A DNA stretch of 64,000 nucleotides from Fratercula arctica (lineage: Eukaryota; Chordata; Aves; Charadriiformes; Alcidae): the NCBI GenBank assembly GCA_947846985.1, contig CANTUZ010000001.1:1426001-1490000 (forward strand). Reading direction: 5' to 3'. Shown piece by piece: positions 22,623-34,500 of this stretch. The notes beneath the pieces were generated by a model. That model did not search any database. It was not told the DNA's origin and saw only the letters and a list, made by a program, of their open reading frames with translations. The position numbers were made by a program, and so were the translations under genes. Every line of letters begins with the position of its first letter. Within the stretch, counting starts at the first letter, position 1.

Positions 22623-25368
22623 AGGGTTGGGGGGTTTTTTGCATGTTTTTGTGCAGTGCCTTTTGTTCATTGAGGAGATGGTTAAGAGAATCTACAGCAC
22701 TGTTCACGGGTGCCTACACACAGAAGTGACTTCTGGCTTAAAAGAAGGTGTTAGAAGACAGACATGAGAGTGGACTCTGTAGGTGGACCCATTCAAGGAA
22801 GGATGAGTAGCACGTGCTCACCATGAGCATCAGAAAGCCAAATCCGGGGAAGTTTTGCACTATTCTTGGTTTTCAAACCATGACTATGTAGCATCTGTTT
22901 ATAAACCAGACTAGGAATAGGAGCAAGGTTCTTTGGTCAGGTGTAGGGAAGAGGTGGGCCATGATGTTCACAGTGGTCCCTCCAGCTCTTGGCAGCCCAT
23001 GGATTTGTGGCCTCCTCCCTGCATCCGTCGGAGAAGAAGGTTCTTTCCTGGCTAAGCACAAGTCCTCAGCTCGCAGACAGTTTCCTGCATTGTTCAGCAC
23101 AACCTCAAGTTGCTCCAGGGTACTTTCCAAACCACAACAAGCTAATAACAACACAATTCATTTCATATGGTGTGAAAAGTCGAGCTGCAACGCGCTTTAC
23201 CAGGAATACCCCTGGATGGGGTAGGAGAATGACTTTATAAAGTCAGAAAGACTGCACCTCCCTACCATTAGGACAGCTGACTTCAGCTGGGGACCAGACC
23301 ATGCTCAAGCACCAGAGCAGCTCAGGCTAGCTCGTGGCCACTGCACAAGTCCAAGGAGCCTTGGGCTCTTTGTTTCGGTCTGCCAGCGCAATCCTTCTGC
23401 GAAATTGCTGCCAACCCTTTGCTGCGTGGATCTGCCACGCCGGGCTGTTGGGAGGCAGTGGGGATGGGCTCAGGGGGTAGCTGTGCTCTTGCAAAGCAGA
23501 CAGCGTAGCAGCAGACTTCTCCTGTTAGAAATCAGAGGGAGACCCTCAGAGGGATGACTGCAGCCTTTCTGAAAGCCCTCCAACCACTCTTCCTTAATCC
23601 TCATGATTACCAAAGCACTGGTGCTGCTTATAAGGAAGAGAAAGAGGGGCGGAAAAATCCTTACACAGCAATTTGTCTTGTTAGTTTGTTCACAAACAGC
23701 ATCACACAAGAATAAACAGTGAGTTCAATTACCTCCCTTGGATTCATGGTGCTATTTCAGACAGACAGCAGGCTACACCATCCCTTGGCCATCCAGCTGG
23801 AACGATGGCCAGGTCTGGTGGGCTCATGATGGATGCAGAAACAACTCACAGGATGGTCTGGCCAGCTCAGTCCCAGCATGGCCTGTTCTCGCTACTGGAC
23901 TTGGGAGTCTGCATCCATTTTCCGCTTGGAAAACTCCTATCACATCATATAGAGATTTTTCTCAGGCAATGCACGAGCTGGTGCAGCCTGAGTTCTTCCT
24001 TTCCTCACTACCCCTCCAGCAGAGGAGAGTTCCCTGTAGGTAAGCATCCAAGGCAATTGCGAACAGCGTGTCTTAGCTTTGTGGTCAAGTATAGGCCTGT
24101 TATGCTTTTGCTGTGGTAATTTCCATTAATTTGGGCTGGAGTTTCTATAAAGAGAAATAAAGTCACTTTTTCCCCTTCCCTTCCTCTGTGTTCTTTAAGA
24201 ACACTGTTGAAAGGGACTGACTTGCAAGAGAAGATTAAAAAGAGGCAGTTTGGAAAGACTAGCTCCCACTGTCAGCAGGGAGAGAGATAAAACCCAGGAA
24301 ATATGAAAAGGTTGCCAGCACCAAGGTGGGAGGAGGAGTGTTTGATGGAGAGCAAGGGGCAGGCAGGTAGGAGGACTGTGAAAAATGGAAGCAAAGGAAG
24401 GTGTAGCATCAGCAAGATCCACCCTGGGCTCTTATGCTTTGCCAGGTTTTCCCCTGAGGAGATATTCCCCTGGAGATAGCTTAAAATAGATTTTACAAAG
24501 CACTTAAGGATATACCTGAGGCAACAGCCATAAATTGCCGAGGGGACGGTAACATGAGTGAATCCAGCTGTGCCCTAAGTCCATTGACTTGCTTCAGTCT
24601 TACCCCTTTGTGCTCCAGAAAGGTTGAAGGAGATAACCTATAGCAAGGCAGGTATAGCAAAGATGTCCAGAGCAGGAGCTGAATGCACTGGATGTTTCTG
24701 TGCGGCACTTTGTAGTACCAAGGGTCACAGACCTGAAGATAAAACAAGTGCCTTCAGGGCTGGTGAGAATTGCACGAGGTCAAGAGGATGAATTAAAACA
24801 GGAGGGAATGGTATTTCCCCAACTAGAAGAAGGCTTTGCAGGGTGCAAGGAAGTTGGGTGGGTGGCACCAGTTCCAGCAAAGGCAGTGAGCTGGTTAGCA
24901 GACACAGATAACTCCCCACTCCCTCACACCCTGAGTGCTGTATTCATCTTTATCTGCTGACGGTGTCCCCTGGCTGAGTCGGTGATAAACACAGGGATAA
25001 CAACCAAGGGAAGCTGGGAATTTGCATGAGCCTTAGCAAGTTTTTCCATACCGTAATGGATCTGGGCTCCAGGCAAGCAGCAAAACCCCCTAAAGAGCAG
25101 GTTTGGCCAGCAGGTAGGTGCTTCTGTCCTGCAGAGGAGCCTCCAACCACCTGCACTGCTGCTGTAGTCACCTGAGGTCTCTAACAGCCTGAGGTTTCCA
25201 GCCCAGAACCTTCCCCTGATGGATACTGTGCCTCCTCCTCTGTTACTAGCCCTGAATCCATTTTCTTGGCAGATCTAACCCAGACCCATGCCTTTTTCAT
25301 CCAGCCCCAACAAGCTTTCTGTGCTGACAGCTGCCCAGCGCCCCTCAGTAGCCAGGATCGCATGATAG

Positions 25369-26160
25369 CATGAAGTTCAACAAGGCCAAGTGCAAGGTCC
25401 TACCCTTGGGTTGGGGCAATCCTCATTATCAATACAGGCTAGGGGATGAGGTGATAGAGAGCGGCCCTGCGGAAAAGGACTTGGGGGTCCTGGTGGATGA
25501 GAAGCTGGACATGAGCCAACAATGCGCGCTTGCAGCCCAGGCGGCCAATTGCAGCCTGGGCTGCATCAAAAGAAGCGTGGCCAGCAGATCCAGAGAGGCA
25601 ATTCGGCCCCTCTGCTCTGCTCTGGTGAGACCCCACCTGGAGTCCTGCATCCAGCTCTGGAGCCCTCAGCACAACAAGGACATGGACCTGTTGGAGCGGG
25701 GCCAGAGGAGGCCACAAAGATGATCAAAGGGCTGGAGCCCCTCTCCTATGAAGACAAGCTGAGAGAGTTGGGGTTGTTCAGCCTGGAGAAGAGAAGGCTC
25801 AGAGGAGACCTTCGAGCCCCTTCCAGTCCCTGAAGGGGGCCTACAAGAAAGCTGGGGAGGGGCTGTTTGCAAGGACATGTAGCAATAGGACGAGGGGCAA
25901 TGGTTTTAAACTAGAGCAGGGCAGGTTTAGATTAGACATTAGGAAGAAGTTCTTTACACTGAGGGTGGTGAGACACTGGCCCAGGTTGCCCAGAGAGGTG
26001 GTGGAGGCCCCATCCCTGGAGACATTCAAGGCCAGGCTTGATGAGGCTCTGAGCAACCTGATCTAGTTGAAGATGTCCCTGCTGACTGCAGGGGGGTGGG
26101 ACTAGATGACCTTTAAAGGTCCCTTCCAACCCAACACATTCTACGATTCTATGATTTTAT
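25369..26160 (+). mobile_element. CR1 LINE, about 790 bp, ORF2 end plus 3' UTR
   Basis: The longest well-preserved CR1 here. The first 354 bases are still open (25370-25723) and encode the ORF2 carboxyl region with [36 protein letters not shown] and LLERGQRR. A one-base frame break follows near 25720 and the next frame continues [21 protein letters not shown]. It ends in the CR1 3' terminus TTCTACGATTCTATG. It is 5' truncated and inactive. The sublineage (CTGATCTAGTTGAAGATGTCC) is shared with 31274, 53623 and 57968. Confidence 0.95.
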
Positions 26161-28359
26161 GCTGGTAGAAGAGTGGTACCCAGGATGGTGAGGCACCACC
26201 CTGAAGTACCTCAACAAGTCTGTCTGTCCTGTGACCGTCTGTCACTTTCAAACCAGAAGGAGATGGGACACCAAAATTAAAGCTGGACTAGCCCTCTCAG
26301 AGCTGCCCTTCTCCTTTCACCCATGCTATCTGGCCCAGTGGTCAGAGCACTGGGAAACCCTTCAGAGCAGCCAGCTCAAATCTTCTCCTTTGCAAAATAA
26401 ATACTCTTCCTCTTGTCTTTCCTTGGGAGACACAGGGGAAAACCTGACTGTTATCCTTTTGACGGCAACCTTTTTTTTTCACTTATCCATTACCCTTTCA
26501 CCTTCCCTTTTCTGGAGTAAACAAACCCAACAGCTTCAACTTCTCCCTCCTAGCTTGTGTTTTCTAAACCCCTAACAAATCCATCACTGTCTCCTCCGGT
26601 GTCGCTCTGGTTCCTTCATACATCTCTGAAAGGGCAGCACTTTGCTTGGCAGAGCTGGGACTTCCTCAGGGCTGGCCAGAACAAGGAAATGACAATGCTC
26701 AGTGCTAAAACACATGGAGGACAGTTTCACCCTCAGACTCCCATCAACTGGGAGACCCCACAGCACTGGAGCATGGCTACGTCCAGGACAAGGTCTGTGT
26801 ACCCAAGGCACAGCTCGGTTGTGTAGGAATTTGGGAAATGGCAGAAACGGGATGAGAGATGGCGTGGGGATCAGCACAAAACTCAACAGAGATGCACACT
26901 AAAGAAAACAGGATAGGGAGGAATTTGAAAAGTTTCCCAGGATCATCTGATTTCCTCAAAGCATGGCCAAGGCCACCTCCTCCATCCCTGAGGAGAGATA
27001 ACCCAGCCCTTCCCGGTAGCCCCTTGCCAAAGGCAAGCCATTACTCAGGCAGATGTGACACAAGTGTCTCAGCCAGGGACGATGCCTGACTTGTTACCAA
27101 GGAGTGACAAACAGTGGTGCAAATGCTGAGAGCAGCAAATTCCATAATTGCTCTTGTCAACTGTATTAAATTGAGACAGCTTAACGTAGCAGTTCTTTGG
27201 GTGTCCCTGGCCAACACCCGGACTTCCATCCATCCAGCAGTAGAGGGGGAGCTCGGTGCCTTGCAGTCCCACCAAGCATAAATGAAGGTTCAAAAAGGGA
27301 CATGGATGCATTTCCAGTGCTTGACATGGTGAGGACCCGTTCATGATTGGGATTACCCTCCCCACAGTGTCTACACAAGGCAGGGATGGAGACCAGCAGC
27401 TCAAAACAGGGTTCACAAAAGCTGAGGTGCAGTACTGGGTGTTGCTTGAACCCAACAGAGACAAATACCAGGGAAGTGTGAGGGAGATCTCTGCCCTCTG
27501 TGAGGGAGATCAAGCCATAGCATCTCTCTTTCCTCATCCAATTGCCCCATGATTAGAATCCTTTCTGGGGCAGAGGAACCCAGACTCCAGACATCCATCT
27601 CCATGAGGGTTTTCAACACATTGCCTCTTGTAGACAACTGCACTGGTGCGGTTCCTGGCATTTTAACCCCTTCCCACTCAACAGCCTGTCTTCTGTCTTC
27701 AGCCCATGAATATTCACTGTTGGTTCAAATCTCTGTAGACTGAAGAAGAAAAACATCAGCAGAGTTTGCCAAAGATTCAGTGAACCTGGTTCGTTGCTGT
27801 CTGTCTGAGCGGGGAAGGATCCAAGGCATTTATGGAGCTGAGAGCTACTTTATAGCTAAGCACAATGCTCATTCTTCTGTAAAAGAGCAAAGCTAAAGCT
27901 TTTAAATCACCTAGCATCCCCTTGGTCTATTTGTCTCAGCTAGATCTCTCCCTGCGGTGCTCCTGGCCACTGTTCTGCTGCAATCAAAGCCCAAAGGGTT
28001 TCTCCTGGTCGTCTGCTGCTGTTAAAGGAGCAGGTTTTTCAGCAGAGGCAGGTAGGGATGGTCCCATGTGGATTTGGTGACTGTTTGCAGAATGCCAACA
28101 AAAAAATATGTGTCAAAACCCACTGAACGATTCTATTAAAATTCCCTCAAACTGCCTCCAGCAACCCGAAATCTGTTCCCAGAAAAGACTCATCAAAGAG
28201 ACCCAGTTTGTAGCAAAAATGTGGAGAATCCCTGTGCCTGGCCATAGTCTGAGGCAGAGCTGGGAGAGAAAAACCTAGTCCCAAAGCTGGGGAAGAGGAA
28301 AGCAAATAATTCACATTATGTATATACGAAAGGGAGAAATACTCATTTTAGGAAGGTCT
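26161..28359. other. Intergenic stretch without recognised features
   Basis: About 2.2 kb. No CR1, LTR, RNA gene or exon-like block is recognised. Open frames on both strands have no family resemblance. Confidence 0.7.
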
Positions 28360-29100
28360 GTGAAGTTCCCATAAGGATACTGAAAAGATCAGCCAAGGAA
28401 TTACTGAACTGCTATCAATTAACCCCAAAATTCACAGAGGTTGGGGTGTTCCTGGAGGATCTTAGAAAGGGAAAAGGGAGAAATCAGAGAGATCCAGACC
28501 CATCTCAGCCCTGAGCACCAGAGAGATGCTGAAGAAATTGTTAATCCATGTACAAGCACTTGGCTAATAATGTCATGGATTGTCACAGACATCACATCAA
28601 ACGTTTAATTTCTCTTTTGGGGAGGCATCTGGCCTCCCCATCTGGCCAGAGGGGAAACTGTGCTACCTCTTGACTTAAGTAAGGATTTTGACCCTACCCC
28701 ACCATAAACTAATTACCCATATGAAATTATCATGCAGCGAGGGATGATGAGAAAGGGAAAGAGCATGCTTAATTGGAAAGCTTCACTTCCAGGGGTTATG
28801 GGTAGTTTACTGCCTACCTGAAAGGATTTATCCAGTAGAATCTCACTAGGATCTGTCCTGTCTCTGGCACTAATCGATATTTTAATTAATGACTTGGATG
28901 ATGAGAGAAAGAGGAGCTAATAAAATTTCTGCCTGCAGTCGGGAGTGCTGTGGATGGCAGGATTTGAATTCAAATCACTCATGGCAGATTGGCCTGAAAT
29001 CGATAAGGCTGGGATTCAACAGTGAGAGCAAACAGATAGAGGAGGGCTTGGGTGCAAAATCTGCCCTGTGAGAAAGGGGATGTGGCAGCCACCTCTCATG
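28360..29100 (+). mobile_element. Ancient CR1-type LINE, reverse-transcriptase region
   Basis: Weak but colinear similarity to the CR1 ORF2 reverse-transcriptase domain. In order: a GCCAAGGAATTACTGAA block; TTAGAAAGGGAAAAGGGA; TCCAGACCCATCTCAGCCCT; GTACAAGCACTTGGCTAATAATG; GTGCTACCTCTTGACTTAAG and GTAAGGATTTTGACCC (the LDFSKAFD-type motif); TAGGATCTGTCCTGTCTCTG; and TTAATTAATGACTTGGATGATG (INDLDD). The frame is destroyed. The right edge is uncertain and may reach 29,250. The call rests on remembered CR1 consensus order, not on an alignment. Confidence 0.65.
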
Positions 29101-30352
29101 CAGAGTAGCTCTAAGGAGGAGGGAAGATCAGTTGTTTGTAGGAGAAAAAAACTCTCAGTTGGGGAAAAGATGCAGGTGGAGGAGCAGGAAGAAACTCTAG
29201 CTGCAATGCAAAACCCTGGGATCATCGGTGAAAGGTTCTAGGAATGGGAGATGCAAGTATCTAATCCAAAGTCACGGGGTGACTGTAGATAAAGGCAAAG
29301 TCTTTTCTTTAACCAGAATATATATGATGCTGTTGAGTCCCTTCCAACCCGCCCATCCCAGGCTCTACTGAAGCATTGAAGAGCAGCGAAAGGGAGGGGA
29401 TGTCTCGGGACCTCGTGGGGTTGCTGTGCAAGCTGGCACTGCTCAGAAGCTGGCAGCACTGCCGGAATCACCGCCATGTCGGCGCTGCCAGTTGTGTGAC
29501 GGTGAGTCAACCTGAAAGGCAACATGTTCAACGCAGTCACAGGAAATATTTTCCCAAAGAACAACTTTTTTTTTCACCTGCGCATCTCACTGGCTGGTGG
29601 GAGAGCTAAAGCCAAGACTGATTTGGGCTTTAAAGTGATGTAAGGTTCATATAGATCTTGGTAATGCCCAGAGTTACATCAGGCACGGTTGCAAATGTAA
29701 AAAGGAAGAAAATCTCATACTTCAAAGCAGGTGGAGAGCCGGAGAGCTTTCTTTTGGGGTTTCTGCTGTGGTCCAGCATTTGAAGCAGGTTATAAATCAA
29801 TGCAAAGCGCTGCTGTGATATGATCTGGCAGCACCCATGTCCAACAACACGTGTCTTGGTCTTGTGGCTTGTTCACCAGCTGGTGACATGAAAGAAGGCA
29901 GACCCTGACATGGAAACGTGTCAGAGAAATTCATGCTTCTTGTTGGAGATCACTGTGCTGTGCAGGCAAGCATGAAAACAGCCTCCATCACAGTCATCGG
30001 CTGGTTTGCTGCCTTCCTTTGTGGGTTTTGACCACATATCTGGGTCTGGGGATAGGGACAGAGCCAACATCCCAGGCACTCTACAAGCCCATAGACCCCA
30101 GAGTTTCAGCCAGGCTTCCCACCCCAGCACCAGGAGACATGTGGGAGCAGATTTTGGGATCTGCCACCCCAGTAGTAAGGGTACGTTGTGTTGATTGGCA
30201 GAGACTATCCATGAACAAGGCAATAGGAGGGCTTAGAGACCCTGTAATGCCATAGCAGGTAGAGAATGACTCAATTGCACCTGTGTGACCTTATCTGATG
30301 CTGCTTTCCAGAAGGTCTCACACTGAAGCAGCTGCAGCCCAACAGATCACCT
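29101..30352. other. Intergenic stretch without recognised features
   Basis: Possibly begins with the degraded tail of the old CR1 to its left. Otherwise I see nothing that I can name. Confidence 0.6.
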
Positions 30353-30993
30353 TGTTGTAATAAAATTGATATTAGCTAGAAAAATGAAACGTAATCGAAG
30401 CAACCAAGAGAAACTGCTGCTGCTGCTGCTAAAAGTCATCTATACAGCCCCGACCATATTTCATTAATTATAGAGAAATAGTAACTAGACATGATTTATC
30501 TAAGATTGGATTAAGGAACTAATAGGAAATGCAGCTTTGTTAATAAGCAGGGTATTTCTGTCAAGAGAATGATGAACCGCAGGCCTGGTCAGCAAACTGA
30601 GAAAACCACCTGGAACTACCAAAATTAGATGAGAAGTAGTAAAAGGTAATTTTGGCAGGGGGAGATTGTGACCACCAACTCATTGACCACCTACCCAAGT
30701 GATACCACCTACTCAAAAGAGAACAATAGAAGAAGAAGACAGAGTCTGCACACTAATTTACATAGGAAACAAAGAAATCTTGACCGATCATTGAAGGGAG
30801 TAACAATGAATACATATTAATTGTTCGAATATGTAATAATCAGTGTATAAAAAGGGAAACTTTTGAAACTAAGGTGCGCCCCCTTGAGACGAGCACCCCA
30901 TTTCTGTGCATTAATGGAATAAACTTGGAAATACCTCTGCTCTGCGTCTTATTGGCTTATACACCAGGTAAAGAACCCAGATTTGGGACAACA
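30353..30993 (+). mobile_element. Probable solo LTR of an endogenous retrovirus (ERV)
   Basis: About 641 bp bounded by TGTTGT and ACAACA, the inverted TG...CA ends typical of LTRs. Inside are a TATA box (TATAAAAAG, 30846-30854) and, about 72 bases on, an AATAAA (30918-30923) followed by CTCTGCTCTGCGTCTTATTGG, a layout matching U3-R-U5. The U3-like part is AT-rich with no long open frame. No gag, pol or env remnant lies on either side, hence solo. No target-site duplication could be confirmed, so the left edge is tentative; a second candidate start is TGTTAATAAG at 30539. Confidence 0.62.
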
Positions 30994-31273
30994 ATCTGCT
31001 TTTTCCATCGTGCTGAATGAAAGGAGGAATGGGAGAGCCGAGGGATTCATGGCTTTGGGAAGGATCTGTGCTGCTCCTCTGCTTCTCTGTGCCACGATCA
31101 TACCTTCTTGTAGCCAGTTAAAGAAGTGGCACAGATGTTTCTCCACTGCCTAACAGGTATCAACCCCAAATTTTTACTTTCTATAGAGTCTCTAAAGAGT
31201 TTCAACTTTCCAAGCAAACTGCAGTCGTGCCAACAGCTGGAGCCATGCATTGACTCCGGGAGAATTGTAGTAT
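30994..31273. other. Short unannotated spacer
   Basis: Between the LTR and a CR1 pair; no feature recognised. Confidence 0.7.
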
Positions 31274-31418
31274 TATAGAATCATAGAATGTGTTGGGCTG
31301 GAAGGGACCTTTAAAGGTTGCCTAGTCCAACCCCCCCTGCAGTAAGCAGGGACATCTTTAACTAGATCAGATGGCTCAGAACCTCATCAAGCCTGACCTT
31401 GAATGTCTCCAGGAATGT
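31274..31418 (-). mobile_element. CR1 3' end fragment, reverse orientation
   Basis: ATAGAATCATAGAATGTGTTGG, GGCTGGAAGGGACCTTTAAAGG, AACTAGATCAGATGGCTCAG. Same sublineage as 57968-58392. It is cut after GAATGTCTCC, where a second CR1 begins. Confidence 0.9.
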
Positions 31419-31509
31419 CTCATAGAATCGCCTAGGTTGGAAGGAACCTTTCAGACCATCTAGTCCAACCATCAACCTAACTCTGACAAAACCCACCACT
31501 AAACCATAC
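31419..31509 (-). mobile_element. Second, abutting CR1 3' end fragment, reverse orientation
   Basis: CTCATAGAATCGCCTAGGTTGG, then AGTCCAACCATCAACCTAACTC. It belongs to a different sublineage from its neighbour. The two CR1 tails lie head-to-tail without spacer. Confidence 0.88.
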
Positions 31510-34500
31510 GAGAGCCCACAAGATGAGTAGCACCACTATTCAGACAGAAGATCGTCAAGAAAAGACTGTGTCCTGCAGGAAACACTGCTGTCATCTAATG
31601 GTTGGCTTTGCTCTTGGGCTTGATCACTGACCTACCATCACTTGGGATCTGCCTGGTGCAGGGCAGGGAGAGGTAGGAGACAGCCGCACTTTCCAAAATG
31701 GTGCTTTTTCAGACAACAGGAACCAAGAAAGAAATATCTCACATTCCGTGAAATGCTGCTGCTTGCTTGGGTGGGCTTTACTTATAAGCAGTAATTGCAC
31801 CATCAGATCAAGACCAAGAAAACCATTCCTATTAGCCATTGATCCAATGAGTCCCTTCTTCATTTCCAGCTCTGAAGTGCTGCGTGGCATTTGACTGTCC
31901 TTTTCAAGAGGTACCTGCACTGCAGTCCTGGTTGCTTGGGTCAGCATTTCCTTACAGAATCGTGACATTGAAGGTCACAGAGGACCTGCCATTTACAAAC
32001 CTTTCTTCATGCAGGTGAATCTCAAAATACTTTCAGGAAAAATAAAGAATTAACGAGCTGTGCATTGAGGAGCGACCATGCCACCCATGGGATGCAAACC
32101 TTTCTGGGGTGACCTCTCTGTCCCTTGGCCAAGAGCATGGCAGGACATGGGGGAGATGGCAGCTGCCTGAATGCAGAAGAGTATATCTAAAAGCAGAATT
32201 TGCTGGGGTTTGGCCAAGATGCTGGGCCTTCATTATAAGAGTTTTAAGCTCATAATATCCCTCTCAATGAAACTGGCATTCAATAGAATTCAGTCATTGT
32301 CCTATGCAGAGAAGGTGTGACCCCTTGCACTTTGAGGCACAAAATTATATCCCCGTGTTGCTCAATTGAATGCATTTTCCTACTGATTTCCGACTGCCCT
32401 CCCCTCTTCTCTTCCAGTTGTGTTTACTTGAAGGTCCAAGACAAACAGAGCAGAATAAATCAGGAAGTCTCTTCTGTGTTTAGAGACAGGTTGAGTAATG
32501 ATTACTCATGAAATATGAAATTCATCTTTGGAGCTTAGTGTACTTATAACAAAGTTGTGCGGGAGCTTGTTGTTGAAGGTTCTGAAATTATTGTGGTGAG
32601 GGAACAACATCCTTTATCCTCCAGATCTGATAAGGGCTGACACTGCATCATTGAGCATATTCCCAGCTTCATCCTAATCTGTTGCTTTCAGGGCACTGAA
32701 GGACAGAAGTGCTTTCAGACAGTGCTGATAAAGGCTGCCATAACATTTTAATCCCTCTCACCTCACTTTTCTAGTTAAAATGTCATTTGCTAAAGAGACC
32801 AGAACCTGAGATGGTTCCAAGCTGTGCACACCGTTATAATTTTCTGAGCAAACTTTAGTGAAAAGAAACCAGCATACCCCAGCTAAATTTGCTGTTGAAA
32901 CCTTCTTGCTGTTATACCTGCTGTTAAAAAAGGTTTCCCTTTCCATCCTCCCCATCTCCTGCTCCTCTCAGTGACCTGACCTAACTGCACATTGGCGACT
33001 GGATGTACCCAAATTGCACTCATAAAGTTCTGGGGAATCTGTGCTCACCTTTTCTTCCCCCCAGTTTCTGATTTCTCATGACTGCAGGAGTGCTCTGGAG
33101 CAGAGGATGGGCACAAATACAGAGATAGTCAGAAATCTTTGCAAGCAGGAGGACGAGCAGCCACATAGGAGGATGTGGGTCTGGCCAGGCTGAGATACGG
33201 TGGATTTGCACATCAGCCACTCCTTCAGTCTCAGCTCTGTGCGTAGGCGGCTCTCAAGGGAGACCTTCAAGGTGGGATGTGCGGGAGGCAAGAGAGATGC
33301 AGATATATATCCGCAAATATTTGCAGATAGATTTTTCCATCAGGAAACCCTGGAGAAAACACAGAGACATGGATAAAGTGGTGACCTAGGGACTGAGAGG
33401 CTGCCATGGTGGGCAAGGACACACTGTGAAGGACCTTGATAGCATAGAGACAGTGTCTACACCTCCAGGGGTGGAGTAGACAGAGGCACAGAGAGAAAGA
33501 TAAGCATGTCAGAGCCTATGGAGACCCCACAGAGATGGAGGGGAGGGAGAAGGAGTGATGGAGAAGAATGCATCATGATAGCCAAGGATAACACTTATCA
33601 GCTGTTGCGTCTTGCTGCCTTCGGAGAGTCTCCAGAGAAGCAGGTCATGGAGAAAGATCTTCTCTCTTCATCCCCTAAGTGTTTCCAGCATGGGGACAGG
33701 AGACACTAGTTGGCTTTACGCCCTCGGGTGCATCCCACCCTGAGCCCCCCAGGGGTCTGTGACAGAGGTGCTGAGGTTGGTCTGGGTGGAGGGTGATGGG
33801 AAATGCCTGTGTGCGAAAGTATCTGTAGAAACACTAAAGGCAGGTGGATAGGAATGGGACGCTGACAAACGGGGACACCATTGACAGTGAAAAAACTGAG
33901 AACACTGAAGAAATCCCTACTCCCACCCTGCTCAAGAGATACACTCCTGTACAGCCCCACACAACCACCTTTTGGTGCAGACCTGCTCTGGCAATGAGAG
34001 GGTGGCAAGGGGGTGCTAGCTCATGCCCCATGAGCTGCCCTCATCCTGCTGTCCCACTGGGAGACAGGCTGGAGCCATGCCTAGCCCCAGAGCAAGGAGA
34101 TGCAACAGCATTGCCTAAGATTCACAGAAGCCAGAATAAGCGAGATTTTGAGGCAAAGATAACCCCTACAGACACCTTTCCAAAAAAAGGTTGTCACTGC
34201 CAATGAAGAGGAATCCAAGAGAGATGGGAAGGACATTTTGCAGCCTTGATCTTCCTCATTGAAGTAGATGATCCTGAGCAGACTGAGGCACGCACCCCTT
34301 GGTGCTGGCAGATATGTGGGTAGCGGAGGGTGAGTGGGTGAAATCTAGGAGCAAACGACTGAAATCCATCTGGATTAAAGCAAGTATCACCGTCCTTTCC
34401 AGAAGGTCTTGCATTGAGTCTTGTTGCATCGATCTCCTACATCTGGAGCAGAAAGAGGCAGAGTTCTCGTGACTGTTGCCTCCAGCAGAGATGTGACACA

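Larger units (their letters stand above)
21581..25368. other. Intergenic stretch without recognised genes
   Basis: About 3.8 kb downstream of SLCO2B1. I see only small simple repeats ((AAT)n at 21929, (TTTTA)n at 22600) and no exon with a recognisable family block. An AATAAA near 24156 has no visible gene context. A faintly LINE-like patch near 24210-24330 is too weak to call. Confidence 0.7.

Noticed and set aside
24150..24162. AATAAA as the end of a second gene
   Set aside because: No coding exon or UTR context on either strand nearby; such hexamers occur by chance.
25370..25723. 117-codon open frame with a clean ATG
   Set aside because: Internal CR1 ORF2 sequence; the ATG is a chance start in a truncated element.
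33844..34206. 120-codon + strand frame
   Set aside because: No recognisable domain, splice sites or family resemblance; composition fits chance.
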